A DNA stretch of 64,000 nucleotides, taken from CAVSWT01 sp963731745 (lineage in GTDB: Bacteria > Bacteroidota > Ignavibacteria > Ignavibacteriales > Ignavibacteriaceae). Both the position numbers and the translations under genes were made by a program. Position 1 is the first letter of the stretch, and each line of letters begins with the position of its first letter. Under the pieces are notes generated by a model. It was given only the letters and a program-made list of their open reading frames with translations. It was not told the origin of the DNA and did not search any database. Shown piece by piece: positions 28,901 through 37,144 of this stretch. The DNA lies in contig CAVSWT010000008.1 of the NCBI GenBank assembly GCA_963731745.1, positions 190,921-254,920 on the forward strand. Reading direction: 5' to 3'.

Positions 28901-29823
28901 CGAATCAAAATAAAAATTCTAAAACAATAACCGTTAAAGAAATAAGGGAATTTATTTCTTCCGAAGAGAATAAAGAAGAAGTAAAGCCTAAAGCTAACCC
29001 TGAACTTTTAGATAAATATTTAAATGAGCTATCTAATTTAACCGGCTTGGATTCAGTTAAGAAAACTATTCATAAATTAGTCAGCAGTTTAAAAGTGGCA
29101 AAAATGCGTGAAGAGAGAGGATTAAAAGTTATACCCAAAAATCTTCACTCCATTTTTCTTGCAAACCCAGGAACAGGTAAAACAACAATTCTGAGGCTTC
29201 TAAGTAAAGTCTATAAAGAAATGGGTTTGCTTTCGAAAGGACATCTAGTTGAAATTGACAGAACTGCATTAATCGGAACATATCAGGGACATACTGCAGA
29301 AAAAACTCAATCAATTATTGAACAGGCTGTTGGAGGAATTTTATTAATTAATGATGTCCCAGCGGTTTCTAAAGGTTATTCAGAGTATGGGCAGGAATTT
29401 GTAAATACTTTGCTTACAAATTTAGAAAATAATAATAATGATCTGGTTGTAATACTTTCAGGATATTCTGATGAGATGAAAGTGTTTTTAGAAACATATC
29501 CCCTGCTGAAAAATAGTTTTACAAATTATTTTACTTTTGATGATTATACACCCCGGCAAATGCTTGAAATCGCGTTATCAATTACAAATAAAAATGGTTA
29601 TCAGCTTGATGAAGGGGCATGGCAGCGGCTACTGGATATTTTTACAAATCTTTACAGTTCAAGAGATAAGAATTTTGGAAATGCCAGAACAGTTAAAAAT
29701 ATTTTGTATAAATCAATTAGCAATCAGGAAGAACGAGTATTAACGCTTTACAATTTAAAAGATGAAGATTTATCAACTATCACTTTTGAAGATGTAAATC
29801 AAATTGACGTAAATGAAATTTAA
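25933..29823 (+). CDS. TPR protein with three tandem CbxX/SpoVK-type AAA+ domains
   Basis: About 1296 residues. The frame opens at a TTG at 25918, but a TTG at 25933 lies 9 bases after GGAG and is the likelier start; there is no ATG nearby. Residues about 1-200 are TPR-like repeats. Three CbxX/CfqX-like AAA+ modules follow, with Walker A at about 503 (NPGTGKTTVARLL), 788 (NPGTGKTTVARLF) and 1077 (NPGTGKTTILRLL). Walker B is FIDEAYTL and FIDEAYSL in the first two but LINDVPAV near residue 1137 in the third, which lacks the DE pair. The family includes SpoVK and the Rubisco activase CbxX. The role here is unknown. Confidence 0.85.
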   Translation: MTNEEFDELLEEVDSHLNNGRFKMALTAANKVYDQKPYDANAIIYLAWANLENGNLNQALELSNLAVQISDDDITSKLYRGYFLMRMSIYEGALSDLTYVINNNTDKLKWAYLNKARALAGLERYFEGLEEIEKALEINSEENLFKKLTYVKGLFKIVLGYDDDVFKVEKSEIKSFLPFAESAFKEKEFWFTHWAANQIINNQDLTHEHQHAKLLELETLASMFQIRAASAKISEYRDDLADNFRFQNICSKINSFSSLENFSIEGRNELDKMYSLTSNSGLKIFENKLFKIYTAKTFDYLEFLQTEKKVFLLQFNTEMIRYIGVEVSIDNPFFGNKDMIVEGSIVWYLNGDEIGTHPFSLELIKEEKVVKFVESWGSDSKGFWKSGTGYVDVYLDFYKVCSSSFMIGDYEIINFEEDENFAAKTEKIKSHPGSSQTVFQASKNEAENHSIDDLLSILNSYVGLDSIKQPLKDFVDYLKFLNERKKLGLKTQEQISFHCVFLGNPGTGKTTVARLLGKILKEIEFVKSGHVIEVDRSMLVGQYVGETAQKTDKIIKEAIGGILFIDEAYTLKKEGSGQDFGQEAIDLLLKRMEDESNNFVVITAGYPEEMNNFINSNPGLKSRFTHFFEFDDYNPDELVVIFKQFAAKEDYSITDDAAELLKKEFTQLYRKRDKSFGNARLVKNLFNDAKIQLGKRYLKLKGTDKSKDKMTTITLEDIAAVIDSSKSKLFDLEIDEALLSKALAKLNNMIGLELVKKEINEIVKLARLHKEGDDNLQELFSSHFLFMGNPGTGKTTVARLFSEIYSALGILPKGHLIETDRQGLVGSYVGQTAQKTSTIIDKSIGGTLFIDEAYSLVKKGHSSESDFGAEAIDTLLKRMEDDRGKFIVIAAGYTDEMNNFINSNPGLESRFSKKLFFEDYSPQELLTITTNYFSEKSYSLDDEAKEQLLNYFISVYKNRGKNFGNARLVRSLVEDSIKNHFLQLADNVNSNQNKNSKTITVKEIREFISSEENKEEVKPKANPELLDKYLNELSNLTGLDSVKKTIHKLVSSLKVAKMREERGLKVIPKNLHSIFLANPGTGKTTILRLLSKVYKEMGLLSKGHLVEIDRTALIGTYQGHTAEKTQSIIEQAVGGILLINDVPAVSKGYSEYGQEFVNTLLTNLENNNNDLVVILSGYSDEMKVFLETYPLLKNSFTNYFTFDDYTPRQMLEIALSITNKNGYQLDEGAWQRLLDIFTNLYSSRDKNFGNARTVKNILYKSISNQEERVLTLYNLKDEDLSTITFEDVNQIDVNEI

Positions 29824-29830
29824 CTAAAAA

Positions 29831-31156
29831 TTAAAATTGTAAATTTAAAAGAATTAAAATCTCCGCCGATAGCCTTACCTGATCATCATCTGATGCAATC
29901 ATATTTGATATTAACGCTTCTGATTCCGAAAAGAAATTTAAATATTCTTTTATCAATGAATCGCTTGTAGTTTGATTTTCTATAGAAGTTATTAAAGCAG
30001 ATTTCAATTTATAAATGTTATTATCCAGGTTTTTTATTTTATCAGATCTTACCCCCAATAAATCACTAATTGCATCCAAAGCCTCAACATGATATTCAGA
30101 AAAGTTTGAAATAATGCCTGCATGAGTTTGTGCTTGATCAATAGTTACAAAAAGCTTTTGTCCTGCTGAAACTATCATTTTGTACATTTGAGGATCTGGT
30201 TCCAACCGGTTAAATTTTGATTGAACTGCATAGTTAAGAACATATGCTCTTACCTGAGAAGCTCTTTTTTCTATTTCTATTCTGGAAGACTCATCAAAAT
30301 TCGATATCCTTTGTAGGAGGGCCCTGTGAGCTATTTCAAGTATCTTGTAAAAAACATCAGCTTCCAAACCTGAGTTTATGTATGAAGTAACAATCGATTC
30401 ATAAAATGCCGAAAATGCTGCTTGATAGTCAGTTTGATTATACGCGTAATATAAATCTCTTTCAAGAAGTGACTGTGCAAATGAAATTGAATTATCCAAT
30501 TTCTCAATATCTATCGATTTTGTAACAAATTGTTTGTCGGAAATGGCAATGTTTTCAATATTTTTTATTTCCTCAACCACCGAAGCAATCTGGTCTGGGG
30601 TTACAATATTCTGATTTATATTTTCTGCAATTGTTTCATCTACAAAAATTGCAATATCCGTATAAGTAACATTCGTATAATTATTTTTTAACGCCTGAAT
30701 ATAAACTTCGGATTCCGCTGTGCTTTCATCATTTAATGGCTGGATGTAGTATGTTAATCCATTTTTAACATCATTATTTATGATTGACCGCCAAGCTTTT
30801 GTTCCAAATGCAGCTGACACTAATATTTTATTTTTTCCTGCATAATCTACAGAAGTATGGAAATTTCCATTCTTGCCTGTGGTGACATCAGACTGTGATA
30901 TTATTTTTAAACTGCCATCTTCATTTATTTCACTCAATGAAATTATTGCACCGGAAACATTTGTGCTTGTAAAATTTGAATATCCGCCGTCACCAAATAC
31001 TCTGCCTTCAATTTTCGCCGTATTGTTATGATAGGATTCTACAGGATTTTCTTCTTCATCTTCTACTTTTTCACAGCCAATAAAATTCATTACATTTAAG
31101 AAAATAACAGAAATAAATATGACAGAATACTTTTTAATAAAAGTATTATTTAACAT
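29831..31156 (-). CDS. lipoprotein of unknown function behind a possible -24/-12 promoter
   Basis: 441 residues. The signal peptide ends in the lipobox NFIGC with cysteine 28. Residues about 45-150 look like a CarboxypepD_reg-like or transthyretin-like beta domain (AKIEGRVFGDGG, TGKNGNFHTSVDYAGKNKILVSA). The rest is mainly alpha-helical and not recognised. GAGGG precedes the ATG. A -24/-12-like sequence lies about 65 bases upstream. It is convergent with the triple-AAA gene, with only 7 bases between the stops. Confidence 0.75.
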   Translation of the reverse strand: MLNNTFIKKYSVIFISVIFLNVMNFIGCEKVEDEEENPVESYHNNTAKIEGRVFGDGGYSNFTSTNVSGAIISLSEINEDGSLKIISQSDVTTGKNGNFHTSVDYAGKNKILVSAAFGTKAWRSIINNDVKNGLTYYIQPLNDESTAESEVYIQALKNNYTNVTYTDIAIFVDETIAENINQNIVTPDQIASVVEEIKNIENIAISDKQFVTKSIDIEKLDNSISFAQSLLERDLYYAYNQTDYQAAFSAFYESIVTSYINSGLEADVFYKILEIAHRALLQRISNFDESSRIEIEKRASQVRAYVLNYAVQSKFNRLEPDPQMYKMIVSAGQKLFVTIDQAQTHAGIISNFSEYHVEALDAISDLLGVRSDKIKNLDNNIYKLKSALITSIENQTTSDSLIKEYLNFFSESEALISNMIASDDDQVRLSAEILILLNLQF

Positions 31157-31190
31157 TTTAAGCCCTCAATAAAAAAATCTTAACTCTTTT

Positions 31191-31223
31191 GCATAGCTCT
31201 AATTCGGAGTGATTTAGCTATGC
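31191..31223. repeat. inverted repeat at the 31221 promoter
   Basis: GCATAGCT (31191-31198) and AGCTATGC (31216-31223) are perfect 8-base inverted arms with a 17-base loop. The right arm overlaps the -12 region of the putative sigma-54 promoter of the 441-residue lipoprotein gene. It could be an operator or a 5' leader hairpin. Confidence 0.6.
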
Positions 31224-31238
31224 CAAAATAAGTGCCAA
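31221..31238 (-). promoter_or_regulatory. possible sigma-54 (-24/-12) promoter P2
   Basis: On the minus strand TTGGCACTTATTTTGGCA resembles the -24/-12 consensus. The -24 half TTGGCAC is perfect. The -12 half is TTGG rather than TTGC at the ideal 10-base GG-to-GC spacing, or GC with one extra base. It would start a transcript about 54 bases ahead of the lipoprotein gene at 31156. It shares sequence words with P1 at 31840. Confidence 0.45.
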
Positions 31239-31334
31239 TAATAAATGCTATTATTTGTAATATTTAGAAGAATTTTTAAAATATGATATGCATTAAATTC
31301 GCAGATAATAACAATTTTTCTGAGAGATACAGGC

Positions 31335-31520
31335 TCAGTTCGATGACTCTTTGGGGTGGTTATCTAATAAAAACTTCTGATTTTCAATCGCAGCACTATA
31401 AAATAACTGAAGTAACTCTAATTCATCATCTTCAAAAACTGGAAGATTTAATTTTTTACATTTTTCAAATAATACAAGTTGATTTATTTCTCTTAATTTT
31501 TTGATCTCTTTGTCTTGCAC
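31335..31520 (-). CDS. small protein, 61 residues, unknown
   Basis: A GTG-start frame with AGGTG five bases upstream. The product is acidic and Leu-rich (KKLREINQLVLFEKCKKLNLPVFEDDELELLQLFY), with one cysteine and no membrane segment. It starts 18 bases after the stop of the 79-residue ORF, so both would be read from promoter P1. It is not recognised. Its support is the ribosome site and operon position rather than homology. Confidence 0.45.
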   Translation of the reverse strand: MQDKEIKKLREINQLVLFEKCKKLNLPVFEDDELELLQLFYSAAIENQKFLLDNHPKESSN

Positions 31521-31538
31521 ATAACACCTAAATTAGTA

Positions 31539-31778
31539 TTAGATAAGTGTAAGATAAAATCTTTCGTAAGCTGATAAAAATTTTTCTTGGTAAGCTTTAA
31601 TTAGATTAGATTTGGTTTCTTTTTTGGACAACTTTAGTTTTAAATAAATAATAGTTTTAAGATCCTCTTCGTAATTCAATTCGTGGTCATTAAAGGAATC
31701 AATATAATATTTGATTTCTTCAATTCCTTCTTGATCTTTTAACTCGGAGCTTTTATGCATATTTAAATTGGTCAGCAT
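31539..31778 (-). CDS. small protein, 79 residues, unknown
   Basis: An ATG-start frame whose product is highly charged and helical (IEEIKYYIDSFNDHELNYEEDLKTIIYLKLKL), without a signal peptide or membrane helix. It lies about 50 bases downstream of the predicted start of the -24/-12-like promoter P1. A weak GAAG site precedes the ATG. The family is not recognised; a compact helical regulator or adaptor is possible but unproved. Confidence 0.45.
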   Translation of the reverse strand: MLTNLNMHKSSELKDQEGIEEIKYYIDSFNDHELNYEEDLKTIIYLKLKLSKKETKSNLIKAYQEKFLSAYERFYLTLI

Positions 31779-31839
31779 AATAAATCTTCAATTATTTTTA
31801 TAATAACAATTATTGCCCACTATACAGGAATTCTTAAGT

Positions 31840-31855
31840 TGCTAAAATAGTGCCA
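31840..31855 (-). promoter_or_regulatory. sigma-54-like (-24/-12) promoter P1
   Basis: On the minus strand TGGCACTATTTTAGCA has GG and GC separated by exactly 10 bases, as in sigma-54 promoters (TGGCAC-N5-TTGCA); the -12 box is TAGCA. It precedes the two small ORFs. The 12-mer TGCGATTATTTG at 31866-31877 (plus strand) recurs with one change upstream of P2 at 31246-31257, and TAATATTTAGA occurs upstream of both (31896 and 31258). Confidence 0.6.
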
Positions 31856-31971
31856 GTGTAATTATTGCGATTATTTGAGGTTTTTTAAAGGATTATAATA
31901 TTTAGATGCGCAAAATTTTTGGGGTGATACGAAAAAGATTAGCAGTAAAACTAAAATTATTTAAAATATCC

Positions 31972-32913
31972 TTAAAATTTTAATGAAAAATTAAGTTTAA
32001 TCCCATTGATAGGGTTTATACCAATAGTAGATTTTTCCGAAATGATATTACTAATGTTTTGACTACCTGAAAAAAATAATAGATCTAGTTGACTGTAAAG
32101 CCAAATTACTCCGACAGCAATCAATGAATAATTTCTATATTTGTAAGCTTTATTATATGATGAATATTTTGAATCAAAATTAGCTGGATTTTTTTCATCC
32201 AGATAATTATTTCGCTTTTTAGTAGCATCAAAATAAAAATAGACTGAGGAAGCTAGTGAAAGAGTTGTAAGAGATGTTAAAATCCAGCCTTTAGTCTTTT
32301 GACCATCATATAAATGTCCAGCTCCAGGGTAAATTAAAGAAAGTAAAATAGATGTCTTCAAACCACTTTCGATTTGATGTGCTTTTAAAGGGTCAGTTAT
32401 ATATACTGTATCAATTTTTACAACCTCATGCGGGGTTTTTGCTGCAAGTTGATTTATATAATTAGATTTTACTTCGTTAAAAAATGAGACTATCTTAGGT
32501 GAAGTTTTTAAAGAATCAAGTACGTATGATGTGTCGGTTTTTAGGATTTGCAGAAAGCTATTTTTTGCTTCTTCATCTTCCGACAATGAAAAATGCGATA
32601 TTCCTTTCATTCTCAAAATTTCAAATAAATCTGAAGTCGGTATTTTATCCTTACTTAATAAAAGTTGATTTGCACTTTTAATTACTTCGCCATATTCAAA
32701 ATTCTCGAATTTCTTTTGTAAAACTTTTAAAGAATCCTTGAATGAGTTATCAACTGAGTCCTCAGCAACAAACGAATGAAAATTGTTCAGTGAGTCTTCA
32801 ACTAAAGTCGAATCTGCACTAAGTGAATTTTGTAGATTAGTTTTATCTTGCGCTTCAAGCCTAGCGGAATAAACAATACAAACTATAAAAAATAAGATAA
32901 TACATTTTTGCAT
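31972..32913 (-). CDS. DUF5683-like envelope protein, last gene of the kinase operon
   Basis: 313 residues. A signal peptide (about 1-21) is followed by a helical, TPR-like region (residues 60-150) and then a hydrophobic C-terminal part. That part contains SLIYPGAGHLYDGQKTKGWI, the proline/glycine/tyrosine motif of DUF5683-type small membrane domains, and a second helix near residue 265. It ends in phenylalanine after a beta-like strand. It lies 37 bases after the Ser/Thr kinase gene and is probably co-transcribed with it and the sigma-54 activator. Its function is not known. Confidence 0.7.
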   Translation of the reverse strand: MQKCIILFFIVCIVYSARLEAQDKTNLQNSLSADSTLVEDSLNNFHSFVAEDSVDNSFKDSLKVLQKKFENFEYGEVIKSANQLLLSKDKIPTSDLFEILRMKGISHFSLSEDEEAKNSFLQILKTDTSYVLDSLKTSPKIVSFFNEVKSNYINQLAAKTPHEVVKIDTVYITDPLKAHQIESGLKTSILLSLIYPGAGHLYDGQKTKGWILTSLTTLSLASSVYFYFDATKKRNNYLDEKNPANFDSKYSSYNKAYKYRNYSLIAVGVIWLYSQLDLLFFSGSQNISNIISEKSTIGINPINGIKLNFSLKF

Positions 32914-32950
32914 ACATAAATTTAAAAAACTTTTGGATAATAACTAAGAT

Positions 32951-34519
32951 TTATTCTTGGGAAGGGTTCCTTGATACCCTGTTCAATTCATCAAAATTCA
33001 GTTTAAATTGCAAAGTATCTCTCGCAGTTATCCTAATCTTCTGTTCATAATCCGAAAATTGAGTGGAGGTGACTCTAAGCAAATGAGTTCCGGGGAATAA
33101 GAAGATTGGTTCTCTGAATGGAGTGGTGCCTTTTTCCACGCCATCAACATAAACTTTTCCCCAGGGATTTATTTTACAATCTAGAAAACCTACCATATCA
33201 TCAAAATCGATTTTAAATGTTTCAATTTTATCATTTGAAATGGTTATTCTTTTAGTATAAGCAGGGTATCTTGGATTCACAAGCTTAAGATAATAATTAC
33301 CTGGTTTTAGCTGAATATAATTTGTGAGTGGTGTAGTATCAATTTTTTTTCCATCGATATAAACATCAACCCAGGGTTTAGAATCTATAAATAACCTGCC
33401 GGCAAGTTCATTGACTTTGTTTGTTATAACTGGTTGGGTTTTTTCATAAAGTTTTCTGTCGTACTCAACATATTTATCTTGAGGTGAAACTAAATTGAAA
33501 AATTCTTTTGAATCGCTGATTCCTGAATTAGAAATTGTTTTTTCATTTTCAGTTCCCCCATTATAAAACCAAACTCCTGCAGCAATAATTAGTACTAATA
33601 TCGGTAATAAAATAGTTAAAATCTTTTTAGTAATTTTAGAATTTTTAAGGACATATTTGACCAGTTCTTCATCCGATATTGATGCCAGCCCTTTAACAGA
33701 ATTTTTATCTATCCCTAAAATATTTAAAACTTCCAATGCCGTTTTAGCTCTTTTGGCAGTGCTTTTTCTTAGCATTAACTTTATCGCTTCCTGAATGTCG
33801 TCATCCAGCAGCGATATATCTTTTAAAATAGAATCTTCTTCAAAATTTAAAATATTATTTACTGTTTCATTAATATTTTTGCCAAGGAAGGGGTTATGAG
33901 AAGTAAACAATTCAAGAGCAACTGTTCCGGTGGCGAATAAATCTGTTTGAGGAGATAGGGCTTCACCACGAATTTGTTCGGGCGACATGTAACTGGGGGT
34001 TCCAACAATAGTAGATTTATGCGTAAGATTATTATCATTTAAAGCAAAGGCTAATCCAAAGTCCACTATTTTCAGCTGCATTCTAGAATTTACTAATATG
34101 TTCGCAGGCTTTATATCTCTATGAATAATATTTATTTGATGAGCAACGTGCAATGCTTCTAAAAGTTGAATTAGTAGACTTCTCTTCTCATCTTTTGTAA
34201 AATTATTGCTTCTGATTATCTCTCTTAAATTTTTACTTTGAAAGTATTCAAATGATATGTAGAAATAATCTTCAAAATTCCCAAAATCAAAAACCTTAAT
34301 AAGATTTGGATGATCTAATTTTGCTAAGATTTGTGCTTCTCTTTTGAATCGGTCCAGAAGGGTTTTTTCGATCTGTTCATCAATCTTAAGAGTTTTGAGA
34401 ATGATCTTTTTTCCAAGATAAATATGATTAGCTAGATAAACAGATGTATGTGTATCTTTTTTTAAAGTTTCAATGATTTCAAATTTATCAAACAATATTT
34501 CAATAGAAGTATACGACAT
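32951..34519 (-). CDS. membrane Ser/Thr protein kinase with PEGA domains
   Basis: 522 residues. Residues about 10-270 are a Hanks-type kinase: the ATP lysine in KKIILKTLK, the catalytic loop HRDIKPANIL, DFG in KIVDFGLAF, and SYMSPEQIRG. There is no clear glycine-rich loop (LKKDTHTSVYLA instead of GxGxxG), which may lower activity. A membrane helix at about 297-317 is followed by two PEGA domains (VDVYIDGKKIDTTPL and GKVYVDGVEKGTTPF) that would lie outside the cytoplasm. It lies 12 bases downstream of the sigma-54 activator gene, so kinase and activator are probably one pathway. Confidence 0.88.
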   Translation of the reverse strand: MSYTSIEILFDKFEIIETLKKDTHTSVYLANHIYLGKKIILKTLKIDEQIEKTLLDRFKREAQILAKLDHPNLIKVFDFGNFEDYFYISFEYFQSKNLREIIRSNNFTKDEKRSLLIQLLEALHVAHQINIIHRDIKPANILVNSRMQLKIVDFGLAFALNDNNLTHKSTIVGTPSYMSPEQIRGEALSPQTDLFATGTVALELFTSHNPFLGKNINETVNNILNFEEDSILKDISLLDDDIQEAIKLMLRKSTAKRAKTALEVLNILGIDKNSVKGLASISDEELVKYVLKNSKITKKILTILLPILVLIIAAGVWFYNGGTENEKTISNSGISDSKEFFNLVSPQDKYVEYDRKLYEKTQPVITNKVNELAGRLFIDSKPWVDVYIDGKKIDTTPLTNYIQLKPGNYYLKLVNPRYPAYTKRITISNDKIETFKIDFDDMVGFLDCKINPWGKVYVDGVEKGTTPFREPIFLFPGTHLLRVTSTQFSDYEQKIRITARDTLQFKLNFDELNRVSRNPSQE

Positions 34520-34531
34520 AGATTAGTTTAT

Positions 34532-36022
34532 TTATGCATTCTCCATTTCTTTAAGTTTTAACTGAACCCATCTTACTGATACTCCCAAAGACTTTGCAGT
34601 TAATGTTCTGTTATTATCGAATTCTTTCAATCGTTTCATCAAGATTAGTTTTTCAAATTCTTTTAATGTACCGTTAAAATTAATTTCATCCGAATCTTCT
34701 TCAATAATTATATGTTCAGGAAGCAGTTTGTAATTATTACATAGAATAAGCGCACGTTGTAAAACATTTTCCAACTGCCTAACATTTCCTGGCCAGGTGT
34801 AATCTTCTAATAATTTAAGAGCAGGCGCCGTAAGATGCACATCATCGTTAGAAAATTTCTTAATAAAATATTTTGCTAACAATGGAATATCGCCTCTTCT
34901 CTCACGCAATGGCGGAATTTTAATTGGGAAAACATTTAATCTATAAAAAAGATCTTCCCTAAAATTTCCATCTTTCACAAGTTGTCTTAAGTCTTTATTT
35001 GTAGCGGCGATAACTCTTACATCGACTTTTATTAATTGAGTATCACCCAGCCGCATTATTTCTCTATTTTGGAGAACTCTTAAAAGTTTGGCTTGTAAAG
35101 CCAACGAAATATCTGCTATTTCATCGAGGAAAAAAGTGCCGTTTGTTGCAACCTCAAATAATCCTTTTTTATCATTATTTGCTCCGGTAAAGGCACCTCT
35201 TTTATAACCAAACAACTCACTTTCTAATAATGTATCAGGAATTGAGCCGCAAAATTGAGCAAGATATGGTTTACCATTCCGCTGACTTAAATCGTGAATA
35301 GCTCGAGCAACTAATTCTTTTCCAGTTCCGCTTTCACCCAATAACAGCACAGTTGCATCTGTTCTTGCTACTTTATGAACTAAAATTGCAAGGTTTTGCA
35401 TTGCATGGCTTTCGCCAATTAATTCAGGGATCCTTTTAACAGATTGAAGTTGATTTCTTAATATTTCATTTTCATTCTCAATTTGTTCTATTCGTATAAT
35501 CTTTTCCAGTGCGAGAGAAACAAGATTTGAGAAAAAATCTAAAAAAACTAGATTTTCTTCTGAAAATTCCTTTCTATTAAATCTGCTGTCAACAAGAATG
35601 ACTCCCCATATTTTATTATCATTTAGAATAGGAACTCCCAAAACAGATTTTATATTATGAAGCTGAATGCTTTCAAACTGTGAAATATTAGGATCACTTT
35701 GAACGTCATGATATAAACATGGCTCTTTAGTATCTATTACTTTTTTTAATATCCCGGATGAAAAAGTAGAAAGATCTTCAATGTTTTCTTGTTCAATATT
35801 TCTTGCAGCAATGATGCTGAAGTTATTGTTGTTCTCATGATATTTTACAAATAATCCACGTTCAGCATTAATCACTTTTATAATAAGATCCAATGTTTCT
35901 TCAATTAAAGTATCTTGAAATACTGCTGTATTTAGAGTTTGGCTAATCTGATAAAGCGTTTCAAATTGTTCTTTAGAAATTAATCGAATATTTTCAATAT
36001 TTTCTTGTTCTTTAATGGTCAT
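34532..36022 (-). CDS. GAF-domain sigma-54-dependent transcriptional activator
   Basis: 496 residues with the NtrC-family layout, but with a GAF sensor (residues about 15-180) instead of a receiver domain. The AAA+ core has Walker A GESGTGKELVARAI, the sigma-54 loop GAFTGA, Walker B FFLDEIAD and the R-finger region. The C terminus is a Fis-type helix-turn-helix (LTAKSLGVSVRWVQLKLKEM). It remodels closed sigma-54 promoter complexes with ATP. The kinase gene follows 12 bases downstream. Two -24/-12-like promoters lie within 5 kb on the same strand. Confidence 0.93.
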   Translation of the reverse strand: MTIKEQENIENIRLISKEQFETLYQISQTLNTAVFQDTLIEETLDLIIKVINAERGLFVKYHENNNNFSIIAARNIEQENIEDLSTFSSGILKKVIDTKEPCLYHDVQSDPNISQFESIQLHNIKSVLGVPILNDNKIWGVILVDSRFNRKEFSEENLVFLDFFSNLVSLALEKIIRIEQIENENEILRNQLQSVKRIPELIGESHAMQNLAILVHKVARTDATVLLLGESGTGKELVARAIHDLSQRNGKPYLAQFCGSIPDTLLESELFGYKRGAFTGANNDKKGLFEVATNGTFFLDEIADISLALQAKLLRVLQNREIMRLGDTQLIKVDVRVIAATNKDLRQLVKDGNFREDLFYRLNVFPIKIPPLRERRGDIPLLAKYFIKKFSNDDVHLTAPALKLLEDYTWPGNVRQLENVLQRALILCNNYKLLPEHIIIEEDSDEINFNGTLKEFEKLILMKRLKEFDNNRTLTAKSLGVSVRWVQLKLKEMENA

Positions 36023-36060
36023 TAATTCATTTCTTCATTATGAATAAAAAGATTAAAAAA

Positions 36061-37080
36061 TTATTTAACTATAAAAACCAGAGGTTTAGATCTAGATCGA
36101 TTTCTAAATCTATCAACAGCCCAAACAACCCAATAATAATCCCGTGGCGATAAAGATTTTTTTGTTGAATAAGACAAAGAATCAGGAGGCAAATTGTCCA
36201 CTCTAAAAACCAACTGAGCATTTGCAAGTTCATTCGTATAAGCTTCAAGCATGTAGTGATATGTATATCCCGCAATAAATTTTTGCCATCTGAAAACCGG
36301 CAAAGAATCAACAGTGGCATTTCCGGCTGGCTGCGAAAGTTGAACTTCATTTTTAATTACACGGGTTACCTGGCTGCTTCCCACAACATGTGTGTTGCCA
36401 AATAGATCAATAGCATTAATTTGAAAGTCCAGCCCAATTGTTTGTTCCAAATCTGGAATGCCAAGACTATCAATATTCAAAGTAGATTGATAAACTTTTT
36501 CTGTCAAATTATACTCAAGCCCGCTGTTAAGATTTAAAAATGAATTTGAAACATAGACTGAATCAATATCTTTATCTGGGTCAGAAATTTTTGCTGTAAT
36601 GGTTAATTCAAAATTTTGTGACGGCTGATTAAAATTATTAATAACTGATGTATAAATTGCAATGCTATCTAATACAGGTAACTGATTTAAATTCACTGTG
36701 TAACTTAAACTTTTTGCGTTACCCCAAACAACATTAACAGTATCAGAATTATAACCTTGTTTCTCAAAAATTAGTGCACCATTCACAGGTTCTACATTTA
36801 GTATTGTAAACCCGCCAAAAGAATCTGTTTTTACAAAAACATCTCCAGCTTCCCAATAAACTTTTACATCACTAATTCCTTTGTAAGGCAAACTAAAGGA
36901 TTGCACAGTACCATCTATGGTTCCTTTTTTTGAATTATTTGGGTTTGATGGATCTAAAGGATTTTCTCTAGGAGCTTCGCACCCAAAAATAATTAGCAAA
37001 GAAAATAAAATGATTGATATGTATATTTTGCTAAATAAAGGAAAAAAAATTCCATGATTGGAAAATTCTTCAATTGGCAT
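36061..37080 (-). CDS. lipoprotein with CarboxypepD_reg-like domain
   Basis: About 339 residues from the ATG at 37080; the frame is open to a TTG at 37125. Lipobox IIFGC puts the modified cysteine at residue 34. It continues with a Pro/Asn-rich linker, a CarboxypepD_reg-like domain (KGTIDGTVQSF ... SDVKVYWEAGDVFVKTDSFGGFTILNV), beta-sandwich segments, and a C-terminal FN3-like region (TVDSLPVFRWQKFIAGYTYHYMLEA). It is probably a surface or periplasmic sensor. It begins the operon that continues with the sigma-54 activator (38 bases) and the kinase. Confidence 0.75.
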   Translation of the reverse strand: MPIEEFSNHGIFFPLFSKIYISIILFSLLIIFGCEAPRENPLDPSNPNNSKKGTIDGTVQSFSLPYKGISDVKVYWEAGDVFVKTDSFGGFTILNVEPVNGALIFEKQGYNSDTVNVVWGNAKSLSYTVNLNQLPVLDSIAIYTSVINNFNQPSQNFELTITAKISDPDKDIDSVYVSNSFLNLNSGLEYNLTEKVYQSTLNIDSLGIPDLEQTIGLDFQINAIDLFGNTHVVGSSQVTRVIKNEVQLSQPAGNATVDSLPVFRWQKFIAGYTYHYMLEAYTNELANAQLVFRVDNLPPDSLSYSTKKSLSPRDYYWVVWAVDRFRNRSRSKPLVFIVK

Positions 37081-37144
37081 TAAACTAATAAAAATTTTGT
37101 TAAAATCTAATGAGAGAAATCTCAATTTTATTTAAATAAGTCTA

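Noticed and set aside
31283..31504. 73-residue plus-strand frame
   Set aside because: It overlaps the 61-residue minus-strand ORF, has no ribosome site and its composition is that of a shadow frame.
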